The translations under genes and the position numbers were made by a program. The notes under the pieces are model-generated. The model ran no database searches. It was given only the letters and a program-made list of their open reading frames with translations, and was not told the origin of the DNA. From Deltaproteobacteria bacterium (GTDB lineage Bacteria > Desulfobacterota > Desulfobulbia > Desulfobulbales > Desulfobulbaceae), in assembly GCA_024277485.1 (NCBI GenBank), contig JAJRVA010000127.1, forward strand, positions 1 to 23,024: DNA of 23,024 bases, written 5' to 3'. This document shows, piece by piece, positions 9,302-18,098 of the stretch (the first letter of the stretch is position 1; every line of letters begins with the position of its first letter).

Positions 9302-10393
9302 ACCCCTGTTTTTCTGGTATGTGCGCACGGCTCTGTTGTGCTCCTTCAGGCTGGTGGAAAAATGATGCGTGCTGTCGTTTTTTGACACGAAGTAGAGATA
9401 GGGCACCTCGGCCGGGTGCAGGACAGCTGCAATGGAATCCCTGCCCGGGTTGCAGATCGGACCGGGAGGAAGACCGGTGATCACGTAGGTGTTATAGTCG
9501 GTCGGCGTTGCCAGGTCGCTGCGGGTCAGGTTGCCGTTGAAGTCGGGCAGACCGTAAATAACAGTCGGGTCCGATTGCAGGCGCATTTTTTCGGCAAGAC
9601 GGTTGAAGAAAACCCCGGCTATCACCGGACGCTCTTCAGGCGCTGCTGTTTCCTTCTCAACAATGGAGGCCAGGGTTATGACCTGGTGCCGGGACAGGGC
9701 AGGGGGGGAAGGCCCGGGAAGTGTGTCCCAGATGGACAGGAACCGCTTGACCATCAGGGAGATGAGCCGTTCTTCCGAAATATCACCACGGGTCAGGATG
9801 TAGGTATCCGGAAAGAGATATCCTTCCAGGTCATTGAGGTCAAGGCCCAGGGACCGGATGAAGCCGGGATCTCTGGTCAGGTCCAGGAAGCGGCGCCGGT
9901 CTATCCATCCATCCCGGGCCAGAATATCCGCAACCTGGCGGATGGTCCTGCCTTCCGGAATGGTGACCGGGTACCGGATGACCTCTCCCTGTTCGAGCAG
10001 GCGCAGGATCTGCACGGGTGTCCGGCCGGGCTGCACAAGGTATTCACCGGCACGCAGACGCCCGGCAGTATCGGTCAGGGTGGCCAGGAGTAGAAAGCGG
10101 ATGTCATGCTCCACTATGCCCTGCCTGTCAAGGAGAGTCATGATCTGACGAACACCTGCTCCTTCAGGGATGAGGACCCGGGATGCTTCCGTGGCGGGAG
10201 ACGGGGTGCGGGCATAGGACCATATCCAGCCGCCTGCGGCCAGACACGCCGAAAGGAGCAGAAAAACTCCCCATATCATGCCCCGCAGAAGGAAACGGGT
10301 GGAGGATGGCTCAGGCGGCAGCCCGCTTTTCCTTGCCTTTTCGCTGCCTGGATCGTCTGTTTCTTTTTTTGATTTTTCCGAGTGCAAGCTCAA
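9263..10393 (-). CDS. mltG: Endolytic transglycosylase MltG (YceG family)
   Basis: MltG is an inner-membrane enzyme that cuts nascent glycan strands and is thought to set their length. A cytoplasmic tail and one membrane helix (about residues 35-58) come first. A LysM-like subdomain follows (about 72-135, with [13 protein letters not shown] and [12 protein letters not shown]). The catalytic YceG domain has GYLFPDTY at 191-198, ASIVEKET near 242-249, which contains the expected catalytic Glu, and [11 protein letters not shown] at 307-317. At 376 residues it is slightly longer than usual, because the longest frame opens at TTG 10393, inside the lon coding end (83-base overlap). The only in-frame ATG near the membrane segment is at 10279, so the true start is uncertain. 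It lies directly downstream of lon on the same strand and probably shares its transcript. The 3' end overlaps DUF456 convergently. Confidence 0.93.
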   Translation of the reverse strand: MSLHSEKSKKETDDPGSEKARKSGLPPEPSSTRFLLRGMIWGVFLLLSACLAAGGWIWSYARTPSPATEASRVLIPEGAGVRQIMTLLDRQGIVEHDIRFLLLATLTDTAGRLRAGEYLVQPGRTPVQILRLLEQGEVIRYPVTIPEGRTIRQVADILARDGWIDRRRFLDLTRDPGFIRSLGLDLNDLEGYLFPDTYILTRGDISEERLISLMVKRFLSIWDTLPGPSPPALSRHQVITLASIVEKETAAPEERPVIAGVFFNRLAEKMRLQSDPTVIYGLPDFNGNLTRSDLATPTDYNTYVITGLPPGPICNPGRDSIAAVLHPAEVPYLYFVSKNDSTHHFSTSLKEHNRAVRTYQKNRGSKNRPDKPADHK

Positions 10394-12752
10394 TCACCGT
10401 GTCCATGTCCTTGACCGGATAAAAAGTTATTTTCTTGCGGAGTTCTTCAGGAATTTCCACCAGGTCTTTTTCATTCTCCATGGGAATGATGACCGAGGTG
10501 ATACCCGATCGCAGGGCGGCAAGGGCCTTTTCCTTCAGTCCGCCGATGGGCAGGACCCGGCCCCGGAGCGTGACCTCGCCTGTCATGGCAAGCCCTTTTT
10601 TGACACTTTTTCCGGCAATGGCGGAGTACAGGGCTGTTGCCATGGTGATTCCGGCGGACGGGCCATCCTTGGGAATGGCTCCGGCCGGTACATGGATATG
10701 GATATCAATCTTGTCAAAATATCCTTCTTCCACGCCAAGCTCCCTGTTGCGGCTGCGGCAGTAGCTGAGAGCCGCCTGGGCAGACTCCTTCATCACGTCG
10801 CCAAGCTGGCCGGTGAGGATGAGCTTGCCCTTGCCGGGCATGAGTATGGTCTCGATGTGCAGCAGTTCTCCACCGACTTCGGTCCAGGCAAGCCCGACAA
10901 CCAGGCCCGGCTGGCTGACCGTGTCCAGCTCGGCTTCAGGCATGAATCTGAACGGCCCGAGATATTTCTGGATGGTGTTTCTGGAAACCGTGTAGGGCCC
11001 CTTGCCTCCCTCGGCAATCTTGCGGGCCAGTTTTCGGCAGATCTTGCCCAGTTCACGTTCCAGGTTCCGCACTCCGGCCTCCCGGGTATAGTGGCTGACG
11101 ATAATTTCCAGGCTCTTGTCATCCAGCTTGATCTGGCGTGGTTTGATACCGTTTTCCCTGATCTGTCTCGGCAGGAGATACTTGCGGGCTATAACCATCT
11201 TTTCTTCCAGGGTGTATCCGGAAAGGCGGATAACCTCCATCCGGTCCATGAGCGGGCCCGGAATAGTGTCGCTCATGTTGGCGGTGGTGATGAACATGAC
11301 CTTTGACAGGTCAAAGGGCATGTTCAGGTAGTGGTCCGAAAAGGTGCCGTTCTGCTCGGGATCCAGTACCTCAAGCAGCGCTGAAGAAGGATCACCCCGG
11401 TAGTCGGCCCCGATCTTGTCAATCTCATCCATCATGAAGACAGGGTTTCTGGTCTCGACATTTTTCAGCCCCTGCAGGATGCGCCCCGGCAGCGCCCCTA
11501 TATAGGTCCGGCGGTGTCCCCTGATTTCCGCCTCATCACGCATGCCGCCAAGGGAAATACGATGGAATTTCCTGCCCATTGCCCTGGCAATGGCCTGGCC
11601 CAGGGACGTTTTGCCCACACCCGGCGGACCGACAAAACAGAGAATGGGTCCCTTGGTGTCCTTGTTCAGCTTGCGAACAGCCAGGTATTCAAGGATCCGC
11701 TCCTTCACCTTGTCCAGCCCGTAGTGGTCCTCGTCAAGGACCGCAGAGGCAACCTTGAGATCAAGCTTGTCCCGGCTTGTTTTTTTCCAGGGCAGGTCCA
11801 GGATCCAGTCAATATAGGTCCTGATTATTGTCGCTTCAGAGGCGTCAGGATGCATCATCTCCAGCCGTTTGAGCTGTTTCCTGGCCTCCTTTTTCGCGTA
11901 CTTGGGCATCTTTTTCTTTTTGATCTTGGCGCGAAGTTCCTCGATTTCCCGGGAATAGGTGTCTTCGTCGCCAAGTTCCTTCTGCAGCGCATGCAGCTGT
12001 TCCCGCAGAAAATATTCGCGCTGGGACTTGGACATCTCCTGCTTGGCGTCTGACTGGATCTTGGCCTGCACAGTCGAGACCTCGAGCTCCTTGTTCAGAA
12101 GATCAGCCACCAGGCGCAGCCGCTCAACAGGATTGAGGGCTTCAAGAATCTGCTGGGATTCACTGACCTTGAGGCGCAGGTTGGAACCGACCAGGTCGGC
12201 CAGACGGCCGGGTTCCTCTATGTTATTGATGATCATCATCAGGTCGGAGGAGAGGATTCCACGCAGGGACATGATCTTTTCCGTCTGTTCGCGGACAGTC
12301 CGCATGAGCGCTTCAACTTCAACCGTTATTTCAACTTCCTCCAGGTCTTCTATCAGGTCAATTTCAACCCGGTAGCCGGGGTCCTGCTGCACTATTGTTC
12401 TGATCTTTGCCTTGGACAGCGCCTGGACCAGGACTTTCAGCCTGCCATCGGGCAGTTTCAGGGTGCGCATGATCATGCAGACCATGCCGACCCTGTACAG
12501 GTCGTCAGGCCCGGGACTGTCCTTGGTCGCATCTTTCTGGGTAACGAGCATCAGGAGCTTGTCGCCGTTCATTGCCTCGTTGACCGCTTCGATGGACCCC
12601 GGCCGCCCGACAAACAGCGGGATAATCATATAGTTGAAGACGACAACGTCGCGAACAGCCATGAGCGGCAGAACTTCAGGGATCTCCAGGTCCTGAAGAT
12701 TATCGCCGAAATCGTCCATGTTTGTCGTCATTATTGAATCATTAAATTCCAC
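10311..12752 (-). CDS. lon: ATP-dependent Lon protease
   Basis: Lon is a cytosolic AAA+ serine protease that degrades misfolded and regulatory proteins. The 813-residue length is normal. The substrate-binding LON domain spans about 25-220, followed by a helical linker. The AAA+ module has Walker A GPPGVGKT at 375-382 and Walker B VFMMDEID, with Asp442 and Glu443. The C-terminal protease domain has the Ser-Lys dyad: Ser699 in PKDGPSAG and Lys742 in GGLKEK. The start is GTG at 12752, supported by a strong AAGGAGGAG ribosome site just upstream; a later in-frame ATG (residue 8) lacks such a site. The C-terminus is a very basic tail ([16 protein letters not shown]), and this stretch of DNA also encodes the beginning of mltG in another frame. 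Downstream mltG is probably co-transcribed. Confidence 0.97.
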   Translation of the reverse strand: MEFNDSIMTTNMDDFGDNLQDLEIPEVLPLMAVRDVVVFNYMIIPLFVGRPGSIEAVNEAMNGDKLLMLVTQKDATKDSPGPDDLYRVGMVCMIMRTLKLPDGRLKVLVQALSKAKIRTIVQQDPGYRVEIDLIEDLEEVEITVEVEALMRTVREQTEKIMSLRGILSSDLMMIINNIEEPGRLADLVGSNLRLKVSESQQILEALNPVERLRLVADLLNKELEVSTVQAKIQSDAKQEMSKSQREYFLREQLHALQKELGDEDTYSREIEELRAKIKKKKMPKYAKKEARKQLKRLEMMHPDASEATIIRTYIDWILDLPWKKTSRDKLDLKVASAVLDEDHYGLDKVKERILEYLAVRKLNKDTKGPILCFVGPPGVGKTSLGQAIARAMGRKFHRISLGGMRDEAEIRGHRRTYIGALPGRILQGLKNVETRNPVFMMDEIDKIGADYRGDPSSALLEVLDPEQNGTFSDHYLNMPFDLSKVMFITTANMSDTIPGPLMDRMEVIRLSGYTLEEKMVIARKYLLPRQIRENGIKPRQIKLDDKSLEIIVSHYTREAGVRNLERELGKICRKLARKIAEGGKGPYTVSRNTIQKYLGPFRFMPEAELDTVSQPGLVVGLAWTEVGGELLHIETILMPGKGKLILTGQLGDVMKESAQAALSYCRSRNRELGVEEGYFDKIDIHIHVPAGAIPKDGPSAGITMATALYSAIAGKSVKKGLAMTGEVTLRGRVLPIGGLKEKALAALRSGITSVIIPMENEKDLVEIPEELRKKITFYPVKDMDTVIELALGKIKKRNRRSRQRKGKEKRAAA

Positions 12753-12807
12753 ATTCTCCTCCTTAAAGACAGCCTTTCTGCGGCTGATATTTTTTGAACC
12801 CTGTCAG

Positions 12808-12836
12808 AAAGTAAACATAGTAGTATGCGAAGTCAA
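12808..12836 (-). promoter_or_regulatory. Candidate sigma-70-type promoter for lon
   Basis: On the minus strand TTGACT (12836-12831) is followed after 17 bases by TACTTT (12813-12808). The -35 match is good (five of six) and the -10 match poor (three of six). It lies about 55 bases before the GTG start. I see no typical sigma-32 heat-shock -10 (CCCCAT-like) at the right distance. Confidence 0.28.
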
Positions 12837-12873
12837 CCCGATGTCATGCGCGGACAGGCAAAACTGTTTTTTT

Positions 12874-12897
12874 CTTGAACAAAAACCGTTTTTCAAG
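12874..12897. repeat. Inverted repeat upstream of lon
   Basis: CTTGAA (12874-12879) plus the following A residues pairs with TTTTTCAAG (12889-12897), giving about nine pairs with one bulged C. It lies in the divergent spacer between lon and the beta-helix protein gene, upstream of the candidate lon promoter. The T run is on the wrong side of the stem for a terminator in either direction, so an operator-like role is possible but unproven. Confidence 0.35.
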
Positions 12898-12953
12898 GTA
12901 AACTGCAACCTGAATCTTGCCTTACTTATCACCTTATCTGATCCGGTTTCATA

Positions 12954-13754
12954 ATGTATGATGCGCACTCTTTTTTTGATCTGACCGATTTTCCCCATGC
13001 CGATGTTTTTCCTGCGGACGAGTATGTATGGAGCGGTCTCGCTTATCTGAAGGAGTTTGTCGACTCCCGTGTGCAGGAACTGCCGCAGACCGCCAAGACA
13101 GGCAGTGCGGGGCTGCTTGATGCACCCGTCATCATGCATGAAGGGGAGCTGTTGCCGGCCCGGGAATGTGATATCATCTACGGCAACACGAACAAGGGCG
13201 GGCTCCAGGTGCATCACCGGGGCGAGAGAATGACGGGCGCGTCTGTCATCATGGCCGGAGTAACCTTGACAGGCCGGCGGATCACCATCGGCAGGGGAGT
13301 CCTGGTGGAGTCGGGGGCCCTGATCAAGGAGCCGGCGATCATCGGTGATTATACTGAAATCAGGCACGGCGCCTATCTGCGCGGCTACTGCCTGGTCGGC
13401 AGGCGATGCGTGGTGGGGCACACCACCGAGGTCAAGCATTCCATCTTCCTCAACGATGCCAAGGCCGGACATTTTGCCTACCTTGGCGACTCCATCCTGG
13501 GGGGTGATGCCAATCTCGGCGCAGGCACCAAGATGGCCAACCTGCGTTTTCTGCCGGGCAATGTCAAGGTCAGGACCAGGGACGGGACGATTGATACCGG
13601 GCTGAGAAAGCTGGGAGCCATCCTCGGAGACCAGGTCCAGACAGGCTGCAACTCGGTGACCAACCCCGGGACTCTTATCGGTCCGGGCGGCATACTTATG
13701 CCCAATACAACGGCGCCTTCCGGGTATCATCCTCCCAGGAGCGTGATACGCTGA
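12954..13754 (+). CDS. GlmU-like left-handed beta-helix acyl/acetyltransferase
   Basis: The 266-residue protein has an N-terminal, partly helical segment (about 1-60). A left-handed parallel beta-helix follows, built of hexapeptide repeats (about 95-250). The stretch KAGHFAYLGDSILGGDANLG at 170-189, continuing into GAGTKMANL, closely follows the acetyltransferase domain of GlmU, whose catalytic His falls in the KxGHxxYLGD motif (His173 here). The N-terminal uridyltransferase domain of GlmU, with its GTRMxP loop, is absent. This is therefore a stand-alone sugar-phosphate or sugar-nucleotide acyltransferase rather than GlmU. Annotated relatives often carry nucleotidyltransferase names that do not suit this architecture. 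The start is ATG 12954 without a clear ribosome site. The 3' end overlaps a convergent membrane protein gene by 59 bases and contains a terminator-like hairpin. The substrate is unknown. Confidence 0.8.
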   Translation: MYDAHSFFDLTDFPHADVFPADEYVWSGLAYLKEFVDSRVQELPQTAKTGSAGLLDAPVIMHEGELLPARECDIIYGNTNKGGLQVHHRGERMTGASVIMAGVTLTGRRITIGRGVLVESGALIKEPAIIGDYTEIRHGAYLRGYCLVGRRCVVGHTTEVKHSIFLNDAKAGHFAYLGDSILGGDANLGAGTKMANLRFLPGNVKVRTRDGTIDTGLRKLGAILGDQVQTGCNSVTNPGTLIGPGGILMPNTTAPSGYHPPRSVIR

Positions 13755-14076
13755 TTTTTTCCTGCTTGAGCCTCTCCTGTTCCCTGGCTCCGCGGACATA
13801 CAGGTTGTAAACCAGACCGAAAATTATGCCGATGGTAAAAAAAATCCGCAGGATCCGGTCCCAGGGCGGCCGGTCCCCCCGGGTTACGCGCCGGATAAAG
13901 ACCACGATCAGATAGGTCAGGCCGATTTCAAAGGGGAGCGTGTTTGACAGGGCCATGGCGGTGCCGGTGAGATCTACCCGGTATCCTCCATCCTGCCCGG
14001 GCAAAAGGGCCAGGTGAAAGAGAATGTACACAAGTGCAGTGAGGATAAATGTTATTTTTTCCTTTAATGGAGTCAT
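13696..14076 (-). CDS. Small three-helix membrane protein of unknown function
   Basis: The 126-residue protein has three hydrophobic segments, about 8-26 (TFILTALVYILFHLALL), 45-62 and 75-94 (ILRIFFTIGIIFGLVYNLYV). A basic, charged cytoplasmic-type tail (about 95-126) follows. The alternation of real membrane helices and Arg-rich loops argues for a genuine gene despite overlaps at its 3' end. The ATG at 14076 sits directly against the ATG of the next gene on the other strand (CATATG), leaving no intergenic DNA. A stop codon lies five codons upstream in frame, so the start cannot move back. No ribosome site is obvious. I do not recognise the family. Confidence 0.68.
   Translation of the reverse strand: MTPLKEKITFILTALVYILFHLALLPGQDGGYRVDLTGTAMALSNTLPFEIGLTYLIVVFIRRVTRGDRPPWDRILRIFFTIGIIFGLVYNLYVRGAREQERLKQEKISVSRSWEDDTRKAPLYWA
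13724..13760 (+). terminator. Probable intrinsic terminator inside the 3' end of the beta-helix gene
   Basis: GTATCA (13724-13729) pairs with TGATAC (13744-13749). Inside it CTCC pairs with GGAG, separated by a two-by-two mismatch. Six T residues (13755-13760) follow four bases... after the stem region and the TGA stop. The hairpin uses the last codons of the gene and also lies within the convergent membrane protein gene. Confidence 0.4.
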
Positions 14077-15207
14077 ATGAAAAGATATTCAGCCGTAATT
14101 TTTCCGGAAACAGTCCCGGACGAACAGGTTCTCGTCCCTCTTGTACATGTTTTTCAGCCGCTTGTCTACTGCCGGCCCGTTGAAACAGAACCTGGAGACA
14201 ACACGGAGGGCTCGCCCCTCGTAACCGGGCTGCTCCGCCATTCCCTGGTCCGCATCGCCTGCCCGGCGCCGCTTGGTCCGGACAGGGAGAGGTTTTTACA
14301 TCTGCTCTCGGACCTGCGTCACAGGGGAGGGGAGTACAGTGCGCAGCTGACCCATGTTTCCCTGGCAGGCCTTGGTCCAGCCGGAAGAAAAAAAACTGAA
14401 ACAAAGAGCTCCATCATATCGGACCTGCTCAAGAGGCACGGTATTGAAGGGGACGAGGGCCGGGACCGGCGGGCTATGCTGCTCTGGCAGGCGCGGCTGG
14501 TTCTGAAACTCGGGGAATTCATGGAGGCGGACCAGCGTGCGCTTGCACGGGAGATCCAGTCGGTAACCGAGCGGGAGAAGGGTCTGTTTGCCCAGTTGCG
14601 CGAGGAGACGGAGGGACCCTTTTCCATGACCGAGAGGCTGTCGTCCGTCAGGAGCGATGAGAACGGCATGCAGCGGCTCCTGCTGAAGGCATGGTCCAGG
14701 ATATTTGCCCTTGGTTCGTCCTCTCCGGAGCAGGAGCATATTTTTGTTACCAGAAACAGTGACGCGGTTGACCGCCTGGCTGAGGAGTATGCGCGAATAA
14801 ACGGCGTACGTCCCGGGAAAATCGTCAGTCTGGCGCTGCCGGCCCGGCCCGGCGACAGTGAGACTCTGATCGCAGGCCGGGACAGGTTCGATGCAGAGGC
14901 AATTGACTTTCTTGAAGACCTGTCCGGTCTGCTCAGCGGTTCCGCCCGGAAAATGGACTGTGCCGATCAGTTCACCGCCAAAGGGGAAGGCTCATGGCAG
15001 GCCATCCTGGAGAACCATTTTCCGGTCGACACCTGCGGCCGCTGCCGCCTGGACCTGTATGATTTCGGCCCTGTCTGCCCCGGGCAGCTATTTTTAGACA
15101 GTTTCGGGTTTGACGAAGACCAGTTTCAAACGGAACCTGTCAAAAAAGCAGAGGCCGGACTCATTATCGGGACGCTTGCTCACCAGACCCCTGACCCAAC
15201 TTTATAA
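14077..15207 (+). CDS. Conserved-looking protein of unknown function with a Cys cluster
   Basis: I do not recognise this 376-residue protein. It has no signal peptide and no membrane helix. The first 60 residues look like an alpha/beta fold (AVIFPETVPDEQVLVPLVHV). Long charged helices follow (about 113-180, LLWQARLVLKLGEFMEADQR), then a second alpha/beta part. Near the C-terminus Cys320, Cys323 and Cys334 (CGRCRLDLYDFGPVC) could bind a metal, or be redox-active, with a fourth ligand from elsewhere. The ATG at 14077 has a GGAG site four bases upstream, which lies inside the divergent gene's first codons. Codon use matches the GC-rich neighbours, so it looks native. It may be a lineage-specific cytosolic protein. 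Confidence 0.72.
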   Translation: MKRYSAVIFPETVPDEQVLVPLVHVFQPLVYCRPVETEPGDNTEGSPLVTGLLRHSLVRIACPAPLGPDRERFLHLLSDLRHRGGEYSAQLTHVSLAGLGPAGRKKTETKSSIISDLLKRHGIEGDEGRDRRAMLLWQARLVLKLGEFMEADQRALAREIQSVTEREKGLFAQLREETEGPFSMTERLSSVRSDENGMQRLLLKAWSRIFALGSSSPEQEHIFVTRNSDAVDRLAEEYARINGVRPGKIVSLALPARPGDSETLIAGRDRFDAEAIDFLEDLSGLLSGSARKMDCADQFTAKGEGSWQAILENHFPVDTCGRCRLDLYDFGPVCPGQLFLDSFGFDEDQFQTEPVKKAEAGLIIGTLAHQTPDPTL

Positions 15208-15229
15208 CTTTACAAACTTTACAAACTTT
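15206..15229. repeat. Short tandem repeat AACTTTACA
   Basis: AACTTTACA occurs twice in tandem, followed by a third partial copy AACTTT, and is preceded by a further AACTTTAT. It begins at the stop codon of the unknown gene and fills most of the 28 bases before the convergent UspA gene end. Confidence 0.7.
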
Positions 15230-15235
15230 CGACTT

Positions 15236-15715
15236 CTACTCCGCCTCGCATTCCTCCTGGTACGGATTAATAGTCATCACCGGACAGCAGGCGTTTTTCA
15301 CGACCTTGTCGGCAACGCTGCCGAAGATAATACGCTCAAAGCCCTTGTAGCCGTGCGTGCCCATGATAATGAGGTCGCTGTTGTTCGACCTGGCATAATT
15401 CATAATCTCTTCGGCAATATCACCGCTCAGGATCTTTCCCTGGGTGGCCGGAATTCCGGCATCCTTGAATTTTTTCTCGTTTTCCTCAAGAAAGATATTC
15501 ATCTTTTCCTGGACAGAGGTGAAAATCTCCTCTTTCAGGTTGAGCATGTTCACCGGCGGGGCCATGAAACCGCTGTAATCCTCAAAGTCCTGCACCACAA
15601 AGACAAAGTCCAATGATGCTCCAAACTTTCCGGCCACATAGACGGCGGCATCGGCGATTATCGGGGCGTTTTCTGAAAAATCAACCGGGGTAAGAATTGA
15701 TTTGATTTCTTTCAT
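15236..15715 (-). CDS. Universal stress protein (UspA family)
   Basis: This is a single-domain UspA protein of 159 residues, a normal length. It begins with ILTPVDFSENAP, where the Asp after the first beta strand is typical. The ATP-binding signature G-x2-G-x9-G-S is complete at Gly119, Gly122, Gly132 and Ser133 (GTHGYKGFERIIFGS), so it likely binds ATP. A strong AGGAGGAG ribosome site stands about seven bases before the ATG at 15715. It is transcribed alone, convergent with the unknown gene and divergent from ahbD. Such proteins are cytosolic and often induced in stress or growth arrest; their molecular targets are rarely known. The C-terminal end is acidic (EECEAE). Confidence 0.95.
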   Translation of the reverse strand: MKEIKSILTPVDFSENAPIIADAAVYVAGKFGASLDFVFVVQDFEDYSGFMAPPVNMLNLKEEIFTSVQEKMNIFLEENEKKFKDAGIPATQGKILSGDIAEEIMNYARSNNSDLIIMGTHGYKGFERIIFGSVADKVVKNACCPVMTINPYQEECEAE

Positions 15716-15837
15716 ACTGTCTCTCCTCCTGGTTACTGGATAAAACGATTATTTGTGCAATGCGCCTATCTCTACCTGTATTGTCGCACAGAGGACTTCA
15801 CATTACAAGCACAATTCAACATTGAACGACAAACAGG

Positions 15838-15866
15838 TTGACCCGATGGGTGAAGGTGAATATATT
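15838..15866 (+). promoter_or_regulatory. Sigma-70-type promoter for ahbD
   Basis: TTGACC (15838-15843) and TATATT (15861-15866) are 17 bases apart, each matching five of six consensus bases. Transcription would start near 15873, giving a leader of about 43 bases. A GGAG ribosome site (15906-15909) lies six bases before the ahbD ATG. Confidence 0.55.
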
Positions 15867-15915
15867 CAACTGTCACGCTGTTATTATTCTGTAAATTATT
15901 GTTCCGGAGAAAAAC

Positions 15916-16968
15916 ATGGAGTTTGAACCCAAGTGGATCGCCTGGGAGATCACCCGCCGATGCAACCTGAAATGCGTGCACTGCCGTTCCTCGTCTGAGC
16001 TTGAAGTCCAGGGGCACCCTGACTTTTCACTTGACGAGGCAAAGCGGGTGCTTGATGATATTCACAGCTACGCGGATCCCGTCATGGTCCTTTCCGGCGG
16101 AGAACCGCTCCTGAGAAAAGACGTCTTTGATATCGCCTCCCACGGGACCGGTCTCGGCATGCGCATGTGCCTGGCCACCAATGGCACTCTGGTCAACGAG
16201 GAGATCTGCCGGAACATAAAGGAGTCCGGCATCAGGATGGTTTCCCTGAGCCTGGACGGCGCGACGGCCGAGGTGCATGACAACTTCCGCAACCAGCCCG
16301 GCGCCTTTGACGGAACCATGAATGCCATCCGGCTCTTTAATGAGCACGGCATTCAGTTTCTGATCAACTCCTCGTTCACGAAGCGCAACAAGGAGGAGGC
16401 GCCCAGGATATATGAACTGGTCAAGGGGCTGAATGCCACGGCCTGGTACCTGTTCATGATTGTCCCCACCGGCCGGGGCGAAGATATCATGGAGGAACTG
16501 ATCCCGGAAAGTGAATACGAGGACATCCTCAACTGGCACTATGACATGGAAAAGGATGAAGAGACCATGCTGGTGCGGCCTACCTGCGCACCGCACTACT
16601 ACCGTATAGTCATGCAGCGCTCCAAGGAGCAAGGGGAGCGTTTCAAGCGGAGGACCCTGAAATTTTCCACCGGGGGATCCAAGGGCTGCCTGGCCGGCCA
16701 GCTTATCTGTCTCATTGACGTTGACGGCAATGTTCTGCCATGCAGTTATTTCCCCAAGTCGGCCGGCAATATCCGGCAGCAGTCGTTCAAGGATATATGG
16801 GAGAATTCAAAACTTTTTCTGGAGTTGCGCGACTTCAAGGGATATAAGGATAACTGCGGACGCTGCGAGTATGTCAATGTCTGCGGAGGATGCCGGGCCC
16901 GGGCCTATGCCATGTCGGGCGACTACCTGGCCCAGGAGCCTTTCTGCTCCTACCGGCCCGGCAGTTGA
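15916..16968 (+). CDS. ahbD: Radical SAM heme synthase AhbD-like (siroheme-dependent heme pathway)
   Basis: AhbD uses S-adenosylmethionine and iron-sulfur clusters to decarboxylate two propionates of Fe-coproporphyrin III, giving heme b. The 350-residue protein has the radical SAM C-x3-C-x2-C motif at Cys16, Cys20 and Cys23 (CNLKCVHC), then SGGEP and SLSLDG. A SPASM-like C-terminus follows with Cys ligands in [20 protein letters not shown] and in [18 protein letters not shown], ending [11 protein letters not shown]. The combination [16 protein letters not shown] and SGDYxAxEPxC agrees with AhbD as I remember it from Desulfovibrio. AhbC and NirJ, the nearest relatives, are less likely but not excluded. 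It heads a three-gene unit with hemE and an HD-domain gene and has its own promoter and a good ribosome site. Confidence 0.85.
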   Translation: MEFEPKWIAWEITRRCNLKCVHCRSSSELEVQGHPDFSLDEAKRVLDDIHSYADPVMVLSGGEPLLRKDVFDIASHGTGLGMRMCLATNGTLVNEEICRNIKESGIRMVSLSLDGATAEVHDNFRNQPGAFDGTMNAIRLFNEHGIQFLINSSFTKRNKEEAPRIYELVKGLNATAWYLFMIVPTGRGEDIMEELIPESEYEDILNWHYDMEKDEETMLVRPTCAPHYYRIVMQRSKEQGERFKRRTLKFSTGGSKGCLAGQLICLIDVDGNVLPCSYFPKSAGNIRQQSFKDIWENSKLFLELRDFKGYKDNCGRCEYVNVCGGCRARAYAMSGDYLAQEPFCSYRPGS

Positions 16969-17011
16969 TGAAACAGGCTGAAGCTGCCCGGGCGCAGGGT
17001 TTCAGGGACTC

Positions 17012-17032
17012 TTCAACCTTCAACCTTCAACC
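17012..17032. repeat. Heptamer tandem repeat TTCAACC x3
   Basis: Three perfect copies of TTCAACC fill 17012-17032, in the 100-base gap between ahbD and hemE and about 37 bases before the hemE start. Copy number could change by slippage. Confidence 0.75.
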
Positions 17033-17068
17033 CATGAACATAACCTGGAGAGATGAGGAAAAAAGAGA

Positions 17069-18091
17069 ATGAACGATACATTTTTACGCGCCTGCCGCGG
17101 TGAGAAAACAGAGTACACCCCTGTCTGGTTCATGCGGCAGGCTGGTCGCTACCTGCCGGAGTACCAGGCTGTCCGCGGCAACGTGACTTTTCTGGAGCTG
17201 TGCCACAACCCTGAACTCTGTACCGAGGTAACCCTGCAGCCCATAGACATTTTCGGCTTTGATGCCGCCATCCTGTTTTCCGATATCCTCATCCCCATGG
17301 AGGCCATGAACCTGCGCCTGGAATTCCACGAGGGCAGGGGGCCTGTTTTTCCTGACCCTGTCCGGGACCGGCAGGCAGTGGATGACCTCCATATTCCCGA
17401 CCCTGATGAAACCATGCCCTTTGTCATGGAGACCATCCGGTTGCTTCGCAGAGAGCTCAAGGTGCCGCTGATCGGTTTTTCCGGAGCGCCGTTTACGCTG
17501 GCCACCTATCTCATCGAGGGCGGTTCTTCCAAGGTTTTCCTGGAAACCAAGAAGATGATGTTCCAGGCGCCGGAACTCTATGACGCCCTGATGAAAAAAA
17601 TAACCGCCTGCACCAGCCTGTATCTCCAGGCTCAGGCCAGGGCGGGCGCGCAGTGCCTGCAGGTTTTTGACTCGTGGGCCGGCATCCTTGCTCCGGGTGA
17701 TTTTAAACAGTTTGCCCTGCCCTATGTGCAGTCGATCATCAGCGACCTGCGCCGGGTAACCGATGTGCCGATCATCTACTTTGCCAATAACGGCGCCACC
17801 CTTCTTGATCATTCCAGAACCGCGGGCGCCGATGTCCTGGGGCTTGACTGGCGGGTGAATATCAAAGATGCCGCAGCCAGGGTGGGCGACCACGCCCTGC
17901 AGGGCAACCTTGATCCCATTGCGCTGTTTCTGCCGAAGGAAAAGCTGGAGCAAAGGATCAGGCGCCTTCTTGACGATGCGTCAGGCGCACGGGGGCACAT
18001 CTTCAATTTAGGGCACGGTATTGTGCCCCAGACTCCGCCTGACCAGGCCCGGATAGCTGTTGAGGCAGTACATCGTTTCAGCGGCAGATAA
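17069..18091 (+). CDS. hemE: Uroporphyrinogen III decarboxylase
   Basis: HemE removes four carboxyl groups from uroporphyrinogen III to make coproporphyrinogen III in the cytosol. The 340-residue length is typical. Both family signatures are intact: PVWFMRQAGRYLPEY at 18-32, with the substrate-binding arginines Arg23 and Arg27, and GFSGAPFTLATYLIEGG. Asp72 in FSDIL is the expected catalytic Asp, and GLDWR, QGNLDP and FNLGHGI follow near the C-terminus. These mark true HemE rather than the related methyltransferase-like UroD family. The ATG at 17069 follows a GAGGAAAAAAGAG stretch serving as ribosome site. It stands downstream of ahbD in the same direction and eight bases before the HD-domain gene, so the three are probably one operon. 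Confidence 0.96.
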   Translation: MNDTFLRACRGEKTEYTPVWFMRQAGRYLPEYQAVRGNVTFLELCHNPELCTEVTLQPIDIFGFDAAILFSDILIPMEAMNLRLEFHEGRGPVFPDPVRDRQAVDDLHIPDPDETMPFVMETIRLLRRELKVPLIGFSGAPFTLATYLIEGGSSKVFLETKKMMFQAPELYDALMKKITACTSLYLQAQARAGAQCLQVFDSWAGILAPGDFKQFALPYVQSIISDLRRVTDVPIIYFANNGATLLDHSRTAGADVLGLDWRVNIKDAAARVGDHALQGNLDPIALFLPKEKLEQRIRRLLDDASGARGHIFNLGHGIVPQTPPDQARIAVEAVHRFSGR

Positions 18092-18098
18092 GGGGGCA

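Noticed and set aside
10278..11306. 342-codon plus-strand open frame across lon and the start of mltG
   Set aside because: It is antisense to intact Lon protease motifs, has no coherent domain, and arises from GC-rich codon bias. The same applies to the frame at 11514-12053.
12804..13799. 331-codon minus-strand open frame across the beta-helix gene
   Set aside because: It is antisense to clear hexapeptide repeats and to the GlmU-like motif, and its protein is low in hydrophobic pattern with no recognisable domain.
17084..17953. 289-codon minus-strand open frame within hemE
   Set aside because: It is antisense to a fully conserved hemE and has no ribosome site or known motif.
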